Notes: a model not told the origin generated them from the letters alone. A stretch of 64,000 bases of DNA from Thalassobius sp965218685 (GCF_965218685.1 NZ_OZ244657.1:806001-870000), one strand, 5' to 3'; positions 10,501-18,484 are shown, numbered from the stretch's first letter. A program made the numbers and translations.

Positions 10501-12046
10501 GGGTGTCATCCCCCATCGAGGCAATCGCCTCTTTGCCGTCTTCAGCCATGGGAGACAGAACCTGTTCCAGCTCTTCGATGGTATAGCCCGCAGCGATCTG
10601 ACGGCGGCGCAGCTCGGCCCCGGTGAAGACCGGCTTTTCGTTCAGGCCGGACAGAGCTTTGTCCAGATCGTTGATCTTGCCGACCCATTCGCCAAACGGC
10701 TGGCTGGCGGCAAGTTTGTTCTTGATCTCTTCGTCGTGGTACAGCTTGCCTTCGGCCATATCAACGGCCAGCAACTGACCCGGACCCAAGGCGCCTTTTT
10801 CCACCACGATGGATTCGTCGGTCGGGACCATGCCCACCTCGGAACCCGCGATCAGCAGGCCGTCGCCGGTCACGACGTAGCGCATCGGGCGCAGGCCGTT
10901 ACGGTCCAGACCGCCGCAAACCCAGCGACCATCAGTCATTGCCAGCGCGGCGGGGCCGTCCCACGGCTCCATCACCGAGTTGCAGTAGGAATACATGTCG
11001 CGCCACGCCTGCGGCAGTTCGACCGCCTGCTTGGACCACGATTCCGGCACCAGCATGGTTTTCGCCATGGGCGCGTTGCGGCCAGCGCGGACCAGAACCT
11101 CGAACACGGCGTCAAGAGCAGCCGAGTCGGACGAGCCCGACGGAATGATCGGCTTGATGTCTTCGGCCAGATCACCGAATGCGCCCGAGGCCATGCGGAT
11201 CTCGTGCGATTTCATCCAGTTGACGTTGCCCTTCAGGGTGTTGATCTCACCGTTATGGGCCAACATGCGGAACGGCTGAGCCAGCCACCACTGCGGGAAG
11301 GTGTTGGTCGAATAACGCTGGTGATAGATCGCGAAAGCCGATTCAAAACCTTCATCCTGCAGATCAGGATAGAACTCGGCGACCTGCTCGGCCAGCATCA
11401 TGCCTTTGTAGATGATCGAGCGGCAGGACAGCGAACAAATATACAGCTGGCCAACACCCGAAGCGGCGGCCGATTTTTCGATACGACGGCGGATCACGTA
11501 CAGCTCGCGCTCGAACGCCTCTTCGTCGATGTCTTTGCCATTCGAGATCAGGATCTGCTCGATCTCGGGGCGGGTTGCGTTGGCTTTTTCACCCAGGCAG
11601 GACACATCAACGGGGACGTGGCGCCAGCCATAGATGGTGTGGCCCATGCGCAGAACCTCGGTTTCGACGATGGTCCGGCATTTTTCCTGAGCGCCAAAAT
11701 CGGTACGCGGCAGGAACACCTGACCCACGGCCATCAGGCTGTCAGGATCGGGCAAGTGGCCCGTGCGCTTGATTTGGTCATAGAAGAAAGGAACGGGGAT
11801 CTGAACGTGGATACCGGCGCCGTCACCGGTTTTGCCATCAGCGTCCACAGCACCACGGTGCCAGATCGCCTTCAGCGCGGTGATGCCGCTTTCGACAACC
11901 TTGCGGCTGGGCTTGCCGTCCAGGCTGACCACCAGGCCAACCCCACACGAGGAATGCTCTTCCTCGAAGGAATAGAGGCCGTTCTCGGCCATGTACTGGC
12001 GCTTGGCTTCTTCGGCGGCTACCCAGTTTTCATCGTAGACAGTCAT
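7508..12046 (-). CDS. gltB: glutamate synthase (NADPH) large subunit
   Basis: A 1512-residue GOGAT alpha subunit. It converts glutamine plus 2-oxoglutarate to two glutamates. The N-terminal Ntn amidotransferase domain has its nucleophile at Cys34 (HSSCGVGLV), implying that a short propeptide is removed. The central and FMN domains follow, with the 3Fe-4S cluster cysteines in CIMVRQCQSNTCPVGVC, then the C-terminal beta-helix with repeated G-rich turns. Full family length. It is the second gene of a gltD-gltB unit; a 119-bp structured gap separates the two cistrons. The strand opposite is open for 4.6 kb, an artefact of GC-rich codon use. Confidence 0.98.
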   Translation of the reverse strand: MTVYDENWVAAEEAKRQYMAENGLYSFEEEHSSCGVGLVVSLDGKPSRKVVESGITALKAIWHRGAVDADGKTGDGAGIHVQIPVPFFYDQIKRTGHLPDPDSLMAVGQVFLPRTDFGAQEKCRTIVETEVLRMGHTIYGWRHVPVDVSCLGEKANATRPEIEQILISNGKDIDEEAFERELYVIRRRIEKSAAASGVGQLYICSLSCRSIIYKGMMLAEQVAEFYPDLQDEGFESAFAIYHQRYSTNTFPQWWLAQPFRMLAHNGEINTLKGNVNWMKSHEIRMASGAFGDLAEDIKPIIPSGSSDSAALDAVFEVLVRAGRNAPMAKTMLVPESWSKQAVELPQAWRDMYSYCNSVMEPWDGPAALAMTDGRWVCGGLDRNGLRPMRYVVTGDGLLIAGSEVGMVPTDESIVVEKGALGPGQLLAVDMAEGKLYHDEEIKNKLAASQPFGEWVGKINDLDKALSGLNEKPVFTGAELRRRQIAAGYTIEELEQVLSPMAEDGKEAIASMGDDTPSAVLSNKYRPLSHFFRQNFSQVTNPPIDSLREYRVMSLKTRFGNLKNVLDESSAQTEILVLESPFVGNAQFDELTRQFNADLVTIDCTFPAGSDEEALHVGLERIRAEAEDAVRSGAGHIVLTDQHQGEEKVGMPMILATSAVHSHLTNKGLRTFCSLNVRSAECIDPHYFAVLIGCGATVVNAYLAEDSLAERIERGLLDGTLTENVRRYRDSIDQGLLKIMAKMGISVISSYRGGLNFEAVGLSRAMCAEYFPGMISRISGIGVHGIQKKVEEVHAKGWLGGRDVLPIGGFYKARKSGETHAWEAQSMHLMQQACNRASFELWKQYSAKMRSMPPIHLRDLLAIKPLGNPVPIEEVESITAIRKRFVTPGMSLGALSPESHRTLSIAMNRIGAKSDSGEGGESPDDFTPEPNGDNASAKIKQVASGRFGVTAEYLLHCEELEIKVAQGAKPGEGGQLPGMKVTDLIAKLRHSTKGVTLISPPPHHDIYSIEDLAQLIYDLKQINPRCKVTVKLVASSGVGTIAAGVAKAEADIILISGHNGGTGASPATSIKFAGLPWEMGLTEAHQVLAMNNLRERVTLRTDGGLRTGRDIVMAAMMGAEEYGIGTAALIAMGCIMVRQCQSNTCPVGVCTQDEELRGKFTGNADKVVNLITFYAQEVREILASIGARSLDEVIGRADLLSQVSRGNAHLDDLDLNPLLLTVDGAKDIVYDRYKDRNAVPDTLDAEIVRDAHRFLEDGEKMQLSYAVQNTHRTVGTRTSSHIVQNFGMRNALQPDHLTVKLTGSAGQSLGAFAAPGLKIEVSGDANDYVGKGLSGGTVVVRPPMHSPLEASENTIIGNTVLYGATDGYLFAAGRAGERFAVRNSGAKVVIEGCGSNGCEYMTGGIAVILGSIGANFGAGMTGGMAYLYDPNGEASDMMNMETLVTCPVTVDHWEAELKGLIERHVAETGSRKAAAILQHWDMEKGNFMQICPKEMLVHIPHPLSLEESAVPAE

Positions 12047-12064
12047 TGTCGTCTCCTTCTCGCG

Positions 12065-12103
12065 GATCTGACACCCCTCGCGTCGCGGGTCGGTTGTCAG
12101 ATC
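12065..12103 (-). repeat. intercistronic inverted repeat between gltD and gltB
   Basis: Perfect 9-bp arms gatctgaca (12065-12073) and tgtcagatc (12095-12103) enclose a 21-nt GC-rich stretch that can itself fold (cgc/gcg core). There is no T-run on the minus strand, so a simple terminator is unlikely. The position, 19 bp before the gltB start, suggests an RNA structure affecting gltB stability or translation. Function is inferred only from the structure. Confidence 0.55.
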
Positions 12104-12165
12104 GTATCCTTGCCCATTAGCTGCTTGGGCTGGGTCAATTCGCAGGGCCTGAGCGGCCCCAAATC

Positions 12166-13599
12166 TTATTCAGCGGCTACGGCCTTGGCGTCGTTCAGAT
12201 AGTCCAGAACCGCTTCGGCGCAGTCACGGCCATCCTTGATCGCCCAGACCACCAGGCTGGCGCCACGTACGATGTCACCCACCGCGTAAACACCCTCCAA
12301 CGCCGTCTTACCGGTCGTGAACTCGGCCTTCACAGTGCCCCAACGGGTCACTTCCAGACCGTCAACACCCCAGAGCTTGGGCAGATCCTCGGGTTCGAAA
12401 CCCAGCGCCTTGATCACGATGTCCGCGTCTTCGACGTAATCCGCGCCCTCGATCACTTCGGGTGACTGACGCCCCGAGGCATCGGGGGCACCCAGGCGCA
12501 TTTTCTGCACCATCACGCCGCTGACCGGATCACCAGCAAAGCCCTTGGGCGCGGCCAGCCAGACGAATTCCACGCCTTCCTCTTCGGCGTTCTGCACTTC
12601 GCGCTGCGAGCCGGGCATGTTCGCACGGTCACGGCGGTACAGACATTTGACGCTTTCTGCGCCCTGACGGATCGCGGTGCGCACACAGTCCATCGCGGTG
12701 TCACCACCACCGATCACGACAACCTTTTTGCCAGCCGCGTTCAGAGTACCGTCTTCGTACTCTTCCACGGTGTCGCCAAAGGACAACTTGTTGGACACGG
12801 TCAGGTAATCAATCGCGCGTACGATACCATCGGCACCCGAACCGGGGCCTTCCAGATCACGGGTCTTGTAAACGCCAGTCGCGATGATGACCGAGTCATG
12901 CTTGCCGCGGATCGCGTCAAAGGACAGGTCTTCGCCAACATTGCAGTTCATGACGAACTCGACGCCCGACTGCTCCAGCTGATCAATGCGGCGCATAACG
13001 ACGTCTTTTTCCAGCTTGAAACCGGGGATGCCATAGGTCAGCAGCCCGCCTGCGCGGTCATACCGGTCATACACGGTGACCTGCACACCAGCGCGGCGCA
13101 GCATGTCCGCTGCGGCCAGACCACCGGGGCCAGCGCCGATGATACCAACCGACTGGTCACGCTCGACCGCCGGAGTGATCGGCTGCACCCAGCCTTTTTC
13201 CCAAGCGGTGTCAGTGATGTATTTCTCGACCGAGCCGATGGTCACGGTGCCGTGGCCCGACTGTTCAATCACGCAGTTGCCTTCACACAGACGGTCCTGC
13301 GGGCAGATGCGGCCACAGATTTCCGGGAAGGTGTTCGTGGCCTGGCTGATGTCATATGCCTCTTCCAGACGGCCCATCGCGGTCATGCGCAGCCAGTCGG
13401 GGATATTGTTGTGCAGCGGGCAATGCGCCTGGCAATAAGGCACTCCACACTGACTGCAGCGGCTGGATTGCTCCTTGGCCTTTTCATCCGCATATTCGGC
13501 GTAGATTTCATTGAAATCCTTGTTCCGCTGATCTGCCTCGCGTTTCGAGGGCATATCACGCGAAATGTTTACGAATTTCAGCATCGGTTGCTTAGCCAC
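12166..13599 (-). CDS. gltD: glutamate synthase (NADPH) small subunit
   Basis: A 477-residue GOGAT beta subunit that passes NADPH electrons through FAD and Fe-S clusters to GltB. The N-terminus has two cysteine clusters (CSQCGVPYCQAHC and CGRICPQDRLCEGNC) for 4Fe-4S centres. The FAD-binding GIIGAGPGGLAAA lies near residue 152, and the NADPH-binding VVIGGGDTAMDC near 290. It is the first gene of the unit, upstream of gltB; many bacteria have the reverse order. The 224-bp gap upstream is AT-rich and must hold the promoter of this operon and that of divergent uppP. Confidence 0.97.
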   Translation of the reverse strand: MAKQPMLKFVNISRDMPSKREADQRNKDFNEIYAEYADEKAKEQSSRCSQCGVPYCQAHCPLHNNIPDWLRMTAMGRLEEAYDISQATNTFPEICGRICPQDRLCEGNCVIEQSGHGTVTIGSVEKYITDTAWEKGWVQPITPAVERDQSVGIIGAGPGGLAAADMLRRAGVQVTVYDRYDRAGGLLTYGIPGFKLEKDVVMRRIDQLEQSGVEFVMNCNVGEDLSFDAIRGKHDSVIIATGVYKTRDLEGPGSGADGIVRAIDYLTVSNKLSFGDTVEEYEDGTLNAAGKKVVVIGGGDTAMDCVRTAIRQGAESVKCLYRRDRANMPGSQREVQNAEEEGVEFVWLAAPKGFAGDPVSGVMVQKMRLGAPDASGRQSPEVIEGADYVEDADIVIKALGFEPEDLPKLWGVDGLEVTRWGTVKAEFTTGKTALEGVYAVGDIVRGASLVVWAIKDGRDCAEAVLDYLNDAKAVAAE

Positions 13600-13823
13600 G
13601 GCGCTGCCTTTCTGCTAGATATTTTTCGGTCGGCATTGTTTAGTTCAGGTTGAAAGGGAATAAAAGTCAAACATGCTGACCTTTATTCATATTTTTACAC
13701 ACCTGTTTGCGCCCGCAGCAAGTTCTTGTATCAAATTTATGACCGTTACGGACCTAAAAAGAAACTCCTTTAATTTTTTCAATACGTTATAAAAAGGCAT
13801 CCGAAAAGGAGAGCGACGCCCCA
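13600..13823. other. AT-rich divergent promoter region of gltDB and uppP
   Basis: A 224-bp gap without a convincing ORF, much more AT-rich than its surroundings. On the plus strand a TATAAA-like box around 13789-13796 (cgttataaaaag) could serve uppP, followed by the AAGGAGAG ribosome binding site. On the minus strand a TTGACT element lies in the part nearer gltD, without a convincing -10 at standard spacing. I see no recognisable riboswitch. Confidence 0.4.
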
Positions 13824-14627
13824 ATGACTCTGACCCATCTGTTCATCATTGCTGTAATTCAGGGCATTACCGAGTTTTTGCCCATTTCTTCATCCGGACA
13901 CCTGATTCTATTGCCGAATCTCACCGGGATGCAGGACCAGGGTCAGGTGATCGACGTGGCCGTGCATGTGGGCACGCTGGCCGCTGTGATTTTGTATTTC
14001 TGGGCAGATGTCCGCGTAGGGCTGGCTGGAATTCCGCGGATGCTGTCAGGGAAAATTGACACGCCCGGCTCCAGACTGGCCTTTTTGCTGATGATCGCGA
14101 CGATCCCGGTGATCCTGTTCGGGCTGGTCTTGAAGCTGACCGGGCTGGACGACCTGATGCGCGGGATCGAGGTGATCGGCTGGACCATGCTGTTGTTCGG
14201 GCTACTGCTTTACTGGGTCGATCAAAGGGGCCCCACAAACAAGGCCGAGGCCGACTGGAGCACGAAGGACGCGCTGATCATGGGGCTTTGGCAGGCCGTG
14301 GCGTTGATCCCCGGAACCTCGCGGTCGGGCATTACCATCACTGCGGCGCGAAAGCTGGGGTACAACAGGCATGATGCGGCCAAACTGGCCATGCTGATGT
14401 CGATCCCCACGATTTTCGCCAGCGGCGCGCTGCTTTCGGTCGAGGTGATCGCCCAAGCGAACACCGCCCTAGCCGTGGATGGTGCGATTGCAGCCGCGTT
14501 CGCCTTTGTCGCCGCCTTGCTGGCGCTGAGCCTGATGATGCGGCTGCTGCACTCGGTCAGTTTTACGCCTTACGTGATCTACCGCGTGATCCTGGGGATT
14601 ATCCTGCTGACGATCGCCTATACGTAA
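13824..14627 (+). CDS. uppP: undecaprenyl-diphosphate phosphatase
   Basis: A 267-residue integral membrane phosphatase (BacA/UppP). It hydrolyses undecaprenyl diphosphate to the monophosphate carrier needed for peptidoglycan, LPS O-antigen and other glycans. The family motifs are present: GITEFLPISSSGHLIL near residues 14-29 and PGTSRSGITI near 163-172, with about seven to eight helices. An AAGGAGAGCGACG ribosome binding site precedes the ATG. A hairpin lies directly after the stop. It is divergent from gltD and convergent with the NDUFA9-like gene. Confidence 0.97.
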   Translation: MTLTHLFIIAVIQGITEFLPISSSGHLILLPNLTGMQDQGQVIDVAVHVGTLAAVILYFWADVRVGLAGIPRMLSGKIDTPGSRLAFLLMIATIPVILFGLVLKLTGLDDLMRGIEVIGWTMLLFGLLLYWVDQRGPTNKAEADWSTKDALIMGLWQAVALIPGTSRSGITITAARKLGYNRHDAAKLAMLMSIPTIFASGALLSVEVIAQANTALAVDGAIAAAFAFVAALLALSLMMRLLHSVSFTPYVIYRVILGIILLTIAYT

Positions 14628-14655
14628 AAAGGGCGCGCCACTGGCACGCCCCTTT
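14628..14655. terminator. bidirectional terminator between uppP and the NDUFA9-like gene
   Basis: The hairpin pairs aaagggcgcgcc with ggcacgcccctttg with one mismatch, one bulge and a 3-nt loop. A-rich and T-rich flanks let it work in both directions, which suits the convergent genes on either side. Confidence 0.7.
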
Positions 14656-14673
14656 GAATTCATGTGTCGCCGC

Positions 14674-15651
14674 TTAGCCGTGGCGCAGGTTCTTGGCCGA
14701 TTCCTTGATCGCCGCGTACTGCCCCGAGGGACGGAAGCGCCACAGATACTCGGGCAGTACCGCCTCGATCGAGGTGGGCTTTATCCCCAGATCGGCCAGC
14801 CCCTTGGCGCCTTCGGTAACCACATTGTCCACGGCCAGCGATTTGACCTGATCCCGCGTCAGCGCGCTTTTGATCAGACCGCCGGTCAGCTTCTGACCAA
14901 GGTCAAAGAAGAAAGCCATGAAGTTGCCGACAAAGAACGGCAGGTTCACAATCAACTTGCGGCGGTGGATCACGACCAGCATGTCAGCCATCAGCTCGCG
15001 GAAGGATTTCACATCCGGGCCGCCCAGCTCGTAGATGCCTGCAGGTGCTTCGCCTGTCACGCCCTTGACCGCAGCCCGAGCAACATCATCCACATAGACC
15101 GGCTGGAACTTGGTGTCCGCGCCAACCACCGGAAGAACCGGGCCGAGCATGCCGGCAAAGCGGTTAAAGAACTGGTCCTCGGTGCCGAAAATGACCGAGG
15201 GACGCAGGATCACGGCGCCGGGGAAATGCTCCAGCACGGCGGCCTCGCCTGCGGCCTTGGTTTGTGCGTATTCGCTTTCGGCCTCGGCATCCGCACCGAT
15301 GGCCGAAATGTGCACCAGATTGCCAACACCGTTTTCCGCAGCGATCCGGGCGATACGGCCCGCGCCTTCGGCCTGCACGGCAGCAAAGGTGTTCTTGCCC
15401 TGCTGGTTCAGGATGCCGACGCAGTTCACCACCGCGTCCGCCCCGTTCATTACCGAGGCGACGCTGGCATCGTCACGGATGTTGCAAAACACGGGTTCGA
15501 CCTGACCGGGAACACCGTAGGGTTTCACGTGCATGGCCTCGTTGGGATGACGCACGGCCACACGGACACGCCAGCCATCCTTGGCCAGACGCCGAGCGAT
15601 ATAGCGGCCGACGAATCCTGCGCCGCCATAAATGGTCACGAGTTTCGACAT
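14674..15651 (-). CDS. NDUFA9-like NAD(P)-binding protein (atypical SDR)
   Basis: A 325-residue atypical short-chain dehydrogenase with a Rossmann motif at the N-terminus (YGGAGFVGRYIARRL, residues 9-23). It resembles the NDUFA9 accessory subunit of respiratory complex I, found as a separate gene in alphaproteobacteria and near plants' and mitochondrial homologues. Further conserved parts are CVGILNQQGKNTF, HISAIGAD and LRPSVIFGTEDQFFNRFAGM. It binds NADPH and probably has a structural or assembly role with the inner-membrane complex rather than catalysis. The other option is a general nucleotide-sugar epimerase-like enzyme. Confidence 0.85.
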   Translation of the reverse strand: MSKLVTIYGGAGFVGRYIARRLAKDGWRVRVAVRHPNEAMHVKPYGVPGQVEPVFCNIRDDASVASVMNGADAVVNCVGILNQQGKNTFAAVQAEGAGRIARIAAENGVGNLVHISAIGADAEAESEYAQTKAAGEAAVLEHFPGAVILRPSVIFGTEDQFFNRFAGMLGPVLPVVGADTKFQPVYVDDVARAAVKGVTGEAPAGIYELGGPDVKSFRELMADMLVVIHRRKLIVNLPFFVGNFMAFFFDLGQKLTGGLIKSALTRDQVKSLAVDNVVTEGAKGLADLGIKPTSIEAVLPEYLWRFRPSGQYAAIKESAKNLRHG

Positions 15652-15748
15652 AAGTAGCTCCGGCTTGAAAATTCTTCTCTGTTCCTAGCGCTGCAGGGGG
15701 TTTTCCACAAGAAGATATGGCGTCGCAGAAAAAAGTTGAAAAACCTCG

Positions 15749-15775
15749 TTGACACCACCCGACCCCACCTATAAA
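15749..15775 (+). promoter_or_regulatory. candidate promoter of tRNA-Leu
   Basis: TTGACA at 15749-15754 and TATAAA at 15770-15775 are strong sigma-70-type hexamers, but the spacer is only 15 nt (17 nt if the -10 is read two bases later). The tRNA begins 18 bp after the -10, so the position fits. Confidence 0.5.
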
Positions 15776-15793
15776 TCGCCCTTCACGACACCT

Positions 15794-15880
15794 GCCCAGG
15801 TGGCGGAATTGGTAGACGCGCTAGCTTCAGGTGCTAGTGTCCGTATGGACGTGGAGGTTCGAGTCCTCTCCTGGGCACCA
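15794..15880 (+). tRNA. tRNA-Leu (anticodon CAG)
   Basis: An 87-nt class II tRNA. The acceptor stem pairs gcccagg with cctgggc, followed by an encoded ACCA end. The anticodon stem ctagc/gctag holds the loop TTCAGGT with anticodon CAG at 15828-15830, reading CUG. A variable arm (tgtccgtatggacg) and the T arm ggaggttcgagtcctc follow, as expected for leucine. It is 22 bp upstream of rnd, on the same strand. Confidence 0.97.
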
Positions 15881-15902
15881 TTCCCTCCACAGAGGGAATG
15901 AG

Positions 15903-16514
15903 ATGACTAACCACCTATATCAAAACGATATTCCTGCCGATCTGGACCTTGGTCCGGTTGTGGCGATTGATTGCGAAACCATGGGTTTGAACCCCCATCG
16001 GGACCGTTTGTGCGTGATTCAGATGTCCGGCGGTGACGGCAATGCCCACCTGGTGCAGGTCGAAAAAGGCCAGACCGAGGCCCCGAATCTGTGTGCAATG
16101 CTTGAGAATCCCGAGGTGCTGAAGCTGTTCCACTTCGGGCGTTTCGACATCGCGGCGATGTATAATGCCTTTGGCGCCCTGACCGCGCCGGTTTACTGCA
16201 CCAAGATCGCCAGCAAGCTGGTGCGCACCTATACTGACCGGCACGGGTTGAAGAATCTGCTGCAGGAATTGCTGAGCACCGACATCTCGAAGCAGCAACA
16301 AAGCAGCGACTGGGGTTCGCCCAAGCTGACCAAGGCGCAGCTGGATTACGCGGCCTCGGATGTTCTGTATCTGCACGAGCTGAAAGCCGAGCTGGACCGG
16401 ATGTTGGCGCGCGAAGGTCGCACCGAGTTCGCGCAAGCGTGTTTTGACTTCTTGCCGACCCGCGCCAAACTTGACCTGGCAGGCTGGCCCGAGGTCGACA
16501 TCTTCTCTCACTAA
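15903..16514 (+). CDS. rnd: ribonuclease D-like 3'-5' exonuclease (short form)
   Basis: A 203-residue DEDDy exonuclease. Motif I is VAIDCETMGL (Asp, Glu), motif II FHFGRFDIAAMY and motif III YAASDVLYLHEL with the conserved Tyr/Asp. It lacks the C-terminal HRDC domains of E. coli RNase D, so it is the short alphaproteobacterial form. It would trim 3' ends of tRNAs and other small RNAs in the cytoplasm. The ATG at 15903 follows a GAGGG ribosome binding site. It starts only 22 bp after tRNA-Leu and leads into the lpt genes. Confidence 0.9.
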   Translation: MTNHLYQNDIPADLDLGPVVAIDCETMGLNPHRDRLCVIQMSGGDGNAHLVQVEKGQTEAPNLCAMLENPEVLKLFHFGRFDIAAMYNAFGALTAPVYCTKIASKLVRTYTDRHGLKNLLQELLSTDISKQQQSSDWGSPKLTKAQLDYAASDVLYLHELKAELDRMLAREGRTEFAQACFDFLPTRAKLDLAGWPEVDIFSH

Positions 16515-16549
16515 GTTCCGGCGGCATCGCGCGCAGGAGGCGTCCGACA

Positions 16550-17155
16550 ATGGCATTTCACGAGTCCCTCTACTCGCGGCTGGTACGCGGGTTGAAGATA
16601 ATCCTGCCGTTGGCTGCGCTGGTGCTGCTTTCGACCGTGTTCCTGCTGTCGCGGGGGCGGGACACGACGGATTCGATTCCCTATGCCCGCGTAGACCTGC
16701 AAGAACGCATCAACGACGGCGTGATCAACCGGCCGCATTTTTCGGGTGCGACCAGGGACGGGGACCTGATCACTTTTGTTGCGGAAACTGCCAAGCCTGA
16801 TCCAGATGACAACGCCCGTGCCGAGGCAACCAAACTTGCCGCCCGCATTGACCTGACCAGCGGTACGCGCATCACCTTTGACGCGGACACCGCGTTGCTG
16901 GACACGAACCTTGGTAACGCCCATCTGACTGGCGGCGTCAGCATCAGCAGCTCGACAGGGTACTCTGTTCAAACCGAGGGGCTACGGTCCTCGATGCAAG
17001 AGATCTCGGCCGAAAGCGATGGCCCTGTTACAGGCACAGGACCCGGCGGACAGTTTGACGCCGGCAAAATGATCCTGACCACGGATAACGACACAGGTGC
17101 GGCCCATTTGCTTTTCACAAACGGGGTAAAGCTGGTATACCAACCGCAGAATTAG
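16550..17155 (+). CDS. lptC: LPS export ABC transporter periplasmic protein LptC
   Basis: A 201-residue bitopic protein. One N-terminal transmembrane helix (about residues 15-34, ILPLAALVLLSTVFLL) is followed by a periplasmic beta-jellyroll of the LptC/DUF1239 type. It docks LptB2FG to LptA and passes lipopolysaccharide across the periplasm. The preceding GGAGG ribosome binding site sits 35 bp after rnd, with no KdsD/KpsF isomerase gene in between. lptA follows after 10 bp and lptB after that, which supports the call despite the low sequence conservation of LptC. Confidence 0.9.
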   Translation: MAFHESLYSRLVRGLKIILPLAALVLLSTVFLLSRGRDTTDSIPYARVDLQERINDGVINRPHFSGATRDGDLITFVAETAKPDPDDNARAEATKLAARIDLTSGTRITFDADTALLDTNLGNAHLTGGVSISSSTGYSVQTEGLRSSMQEISAESDGPVTGTGPGGQFDAGKMILTTDNDTGAAHLLFTNGVKLVYQPQN

Positions 17156-17165
17156 GAACGTCAGA

Positions 17166-17642
17166 ATGTTTAAGCTGCGCCATATTGTTTTTTGTTTGCC
17201 CCTGCTTGCTTCGCCGGCACTGGCCAACGATGTTGCCTTTGGTTCGGCGCGCGATACGGCCGACCAACCCGTTCAGGTCAGCGCCGACAGCCTGTCCGTG
17301 AACCAAGAAGACGGCCAAGCCACTTTTCAGGGCAATGTTGCGATCTCGCAGGGGGAAATGCTGCTGTCCGCTCAGACGGTCCTGGTGACCTACAATGAGG
17401 ACGGCGAGGGCATCGAAAGCTTGCTGGCCAGTGGCGGCGTGACTTTGGTTAACGGGCCCGTCGCCGCCGAGGCGCAGCAGGCTGACTATAATATCGACAA
17501 GGCCATCGTGGTGCTTACCGGCAACGTGTTGCTTACCCAGGGGCAGAACGTAATCTCGGGTGAAAAGGTGACGATCAACCTGGACTCTGGCACTGCTCAG
17601 ATCGGGGGGCGTGTTCGCACCACCCTGGAGATCAAGGAATAG
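17166..17642 (+). CDS. lptA: LPS transport periplasmic protein LptA
   Basis: A 158-residue secreted protein with a signal peptide (residues 1-19, cleaved after SPALA) and an OstA-like beta-jellyroll domain: VSADSLSVNQEDGQATFQGNV, then repeated short strands such as ITLVNGP and LTGNVLLTQGQNVISGEKV. LptA oligomerises into the periplasmic bridge that carries lipopolysaccharide from LptC to LptD. It is located between lptC and lptB, 2 bp from the latter, in what is clearly one operon. Confidence 0.93.
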   Translation: MFKLRHIVFCLPLLASPALANDVAFGSARDTADQPVQVSADSLSVNQEDGQATFQGNVAISQGEMLLSAQTVLVTYNEDGEGIESLLASGGVTLVNGPVAAEAQQADYNIDKAIVVLTGNVLLTQGQNVISGEKVTINLDSGTAQIGGRVRTTLEIKE

Positions 17643-17644
17643 CC

Positions 17645-18403
17645 ATGACGCAGCCCGACCTGAACGTGACCGAGGGCAGCTCGGGCTTGCGCGTGACGCA
17701 TCTGCGAAAAAGCTATAAAAAGCGCGTCGTGATCCGTGATTTCAGCATGGAGCTGAACCGCGGCGAGGTTGTCGCCCTGCTGGGCCCCAACGGCTGCGGG
17801 AAATCGACGACGTTCTATTCGATCGCTGGGCTGGTCTATCCCGAAGGTGGCCAGGTCACGATCGACGGCCGTGATGTCACGGGCCTGCCGATGTATCGCC
17901 GGGCGAAGTTGGGGATCGGCTACTTGCCCCAGGAAATGTCCATTTTCCGCGGCCTGAACGTCGAGGACAACATCACCGCGATTCTGGATATCTCGGAAAA
18001 GAATCGCCATAAGCGCCGCGAACGCCTGGAAGAGTTGCTGAGCGAATTTTCCATCGAACACCTGCGCCGCGCGCCCGCTTTGGCCCTGTCGGGCGGTGAA
18101 CGGCGCCGGGTGGAAATCGCGCGCTGCCTTGCCGCGAATCCCAAGTATCTGCTGCTGGACGAACCCTTTGCGGGCGTTGACCCGATCAGCGTGGGCGACA
18201 TCCGCCATCTGGTGGCCGATCTGAAAAAACGCGGCATAGGCGTGCTGATCACCGATCACAACGTGCGGGAAACATTGGAGATCGTGGACCGTGCCTACAT
18301 TCTGCATGACGGCAAGGTTCTGATGTCGGGCACGCCTTCGGACGTTGTGGAAAACGAAAACGTCCGCCGCGTCTATCTTGGGGATAACTTCCGTATATCG
18401 TAA
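17645..18403 (+). CDS. lptB: LPS export ABC transporter ATP-binding protein LptB
   Basis: A 252-residue ABC ATPase with Walker A GPNGCGKST (near residue 45), Q-loop YLPQEMSIFRGL, signature LSGGERRRVEIARCL, Walker B YLLLDEPFAGVDP and H-loop ITDHNVRET. It is the cytoplasmic motor of the LptB2FG complex; lptF and lptG are not in this window. No terminator is evident after it. The gap before hpf is where some Proteobacteria have rpoN. Confidence 0.97.
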   Translation: MTQPDLNVTEGSSGLRVTHLRKSYKKRVVIRDFSMELNRGEVVALLGPNGCGKSTTFYSIAGLVYPEGGQVTIDGRDVTGLPMYRRAKLGIGYLPQEMSIFRGLNVEDNITAILDISEKNRHKRRERLEELLSEFSIEHLRRAPALALSGGERRRVEIARCLAANPKYLLLDEPFAGVDPISVGDIRHLVADLKKRGIGVLITDHNVRETLEIVDRAYILHDGKVLMSGTPSDVVENENVRRVYLGDNFRIS

Positions 18404-18454
18404 GGATCGTGCGATATTCCGCCGAAAGCCGCACAAATATTTTCCTCTGTCCAA

Positions 18455-18484
18455 TTGACACGGACCCTGATCCTGACCTCAAAT
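18455..18484 (+). promoter_or_regulatory. candidate promoter upstream of hpf
   Basis: A perfect -35 hexamer TTGACA (18455-18460) is followed after 18 nt by TCAAAT. It lies in the 254-bp gap between lptB and hpf, about 170 bp before the hpf start. The -10 is only fair, so this is tentative. Apart from it and a 33-codon ORF, I see nothing else in the gap. Confidence 0.35.

Noticed and set aside
7547..12202. A 4.6-kb open frame antisense to gltB
   Set aside because: It mirrors gltB codons; GC-rich codon bias avoids antisense stops. The translation is rich in His/Arg/Gln without domain features, while gltB is fully conserved.
18396..18417. Inverted repeat atatcg...cgatat at the lptB stop as a terminator
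   Set aside because: The stem is AT-rich and short, and no T-run follows.
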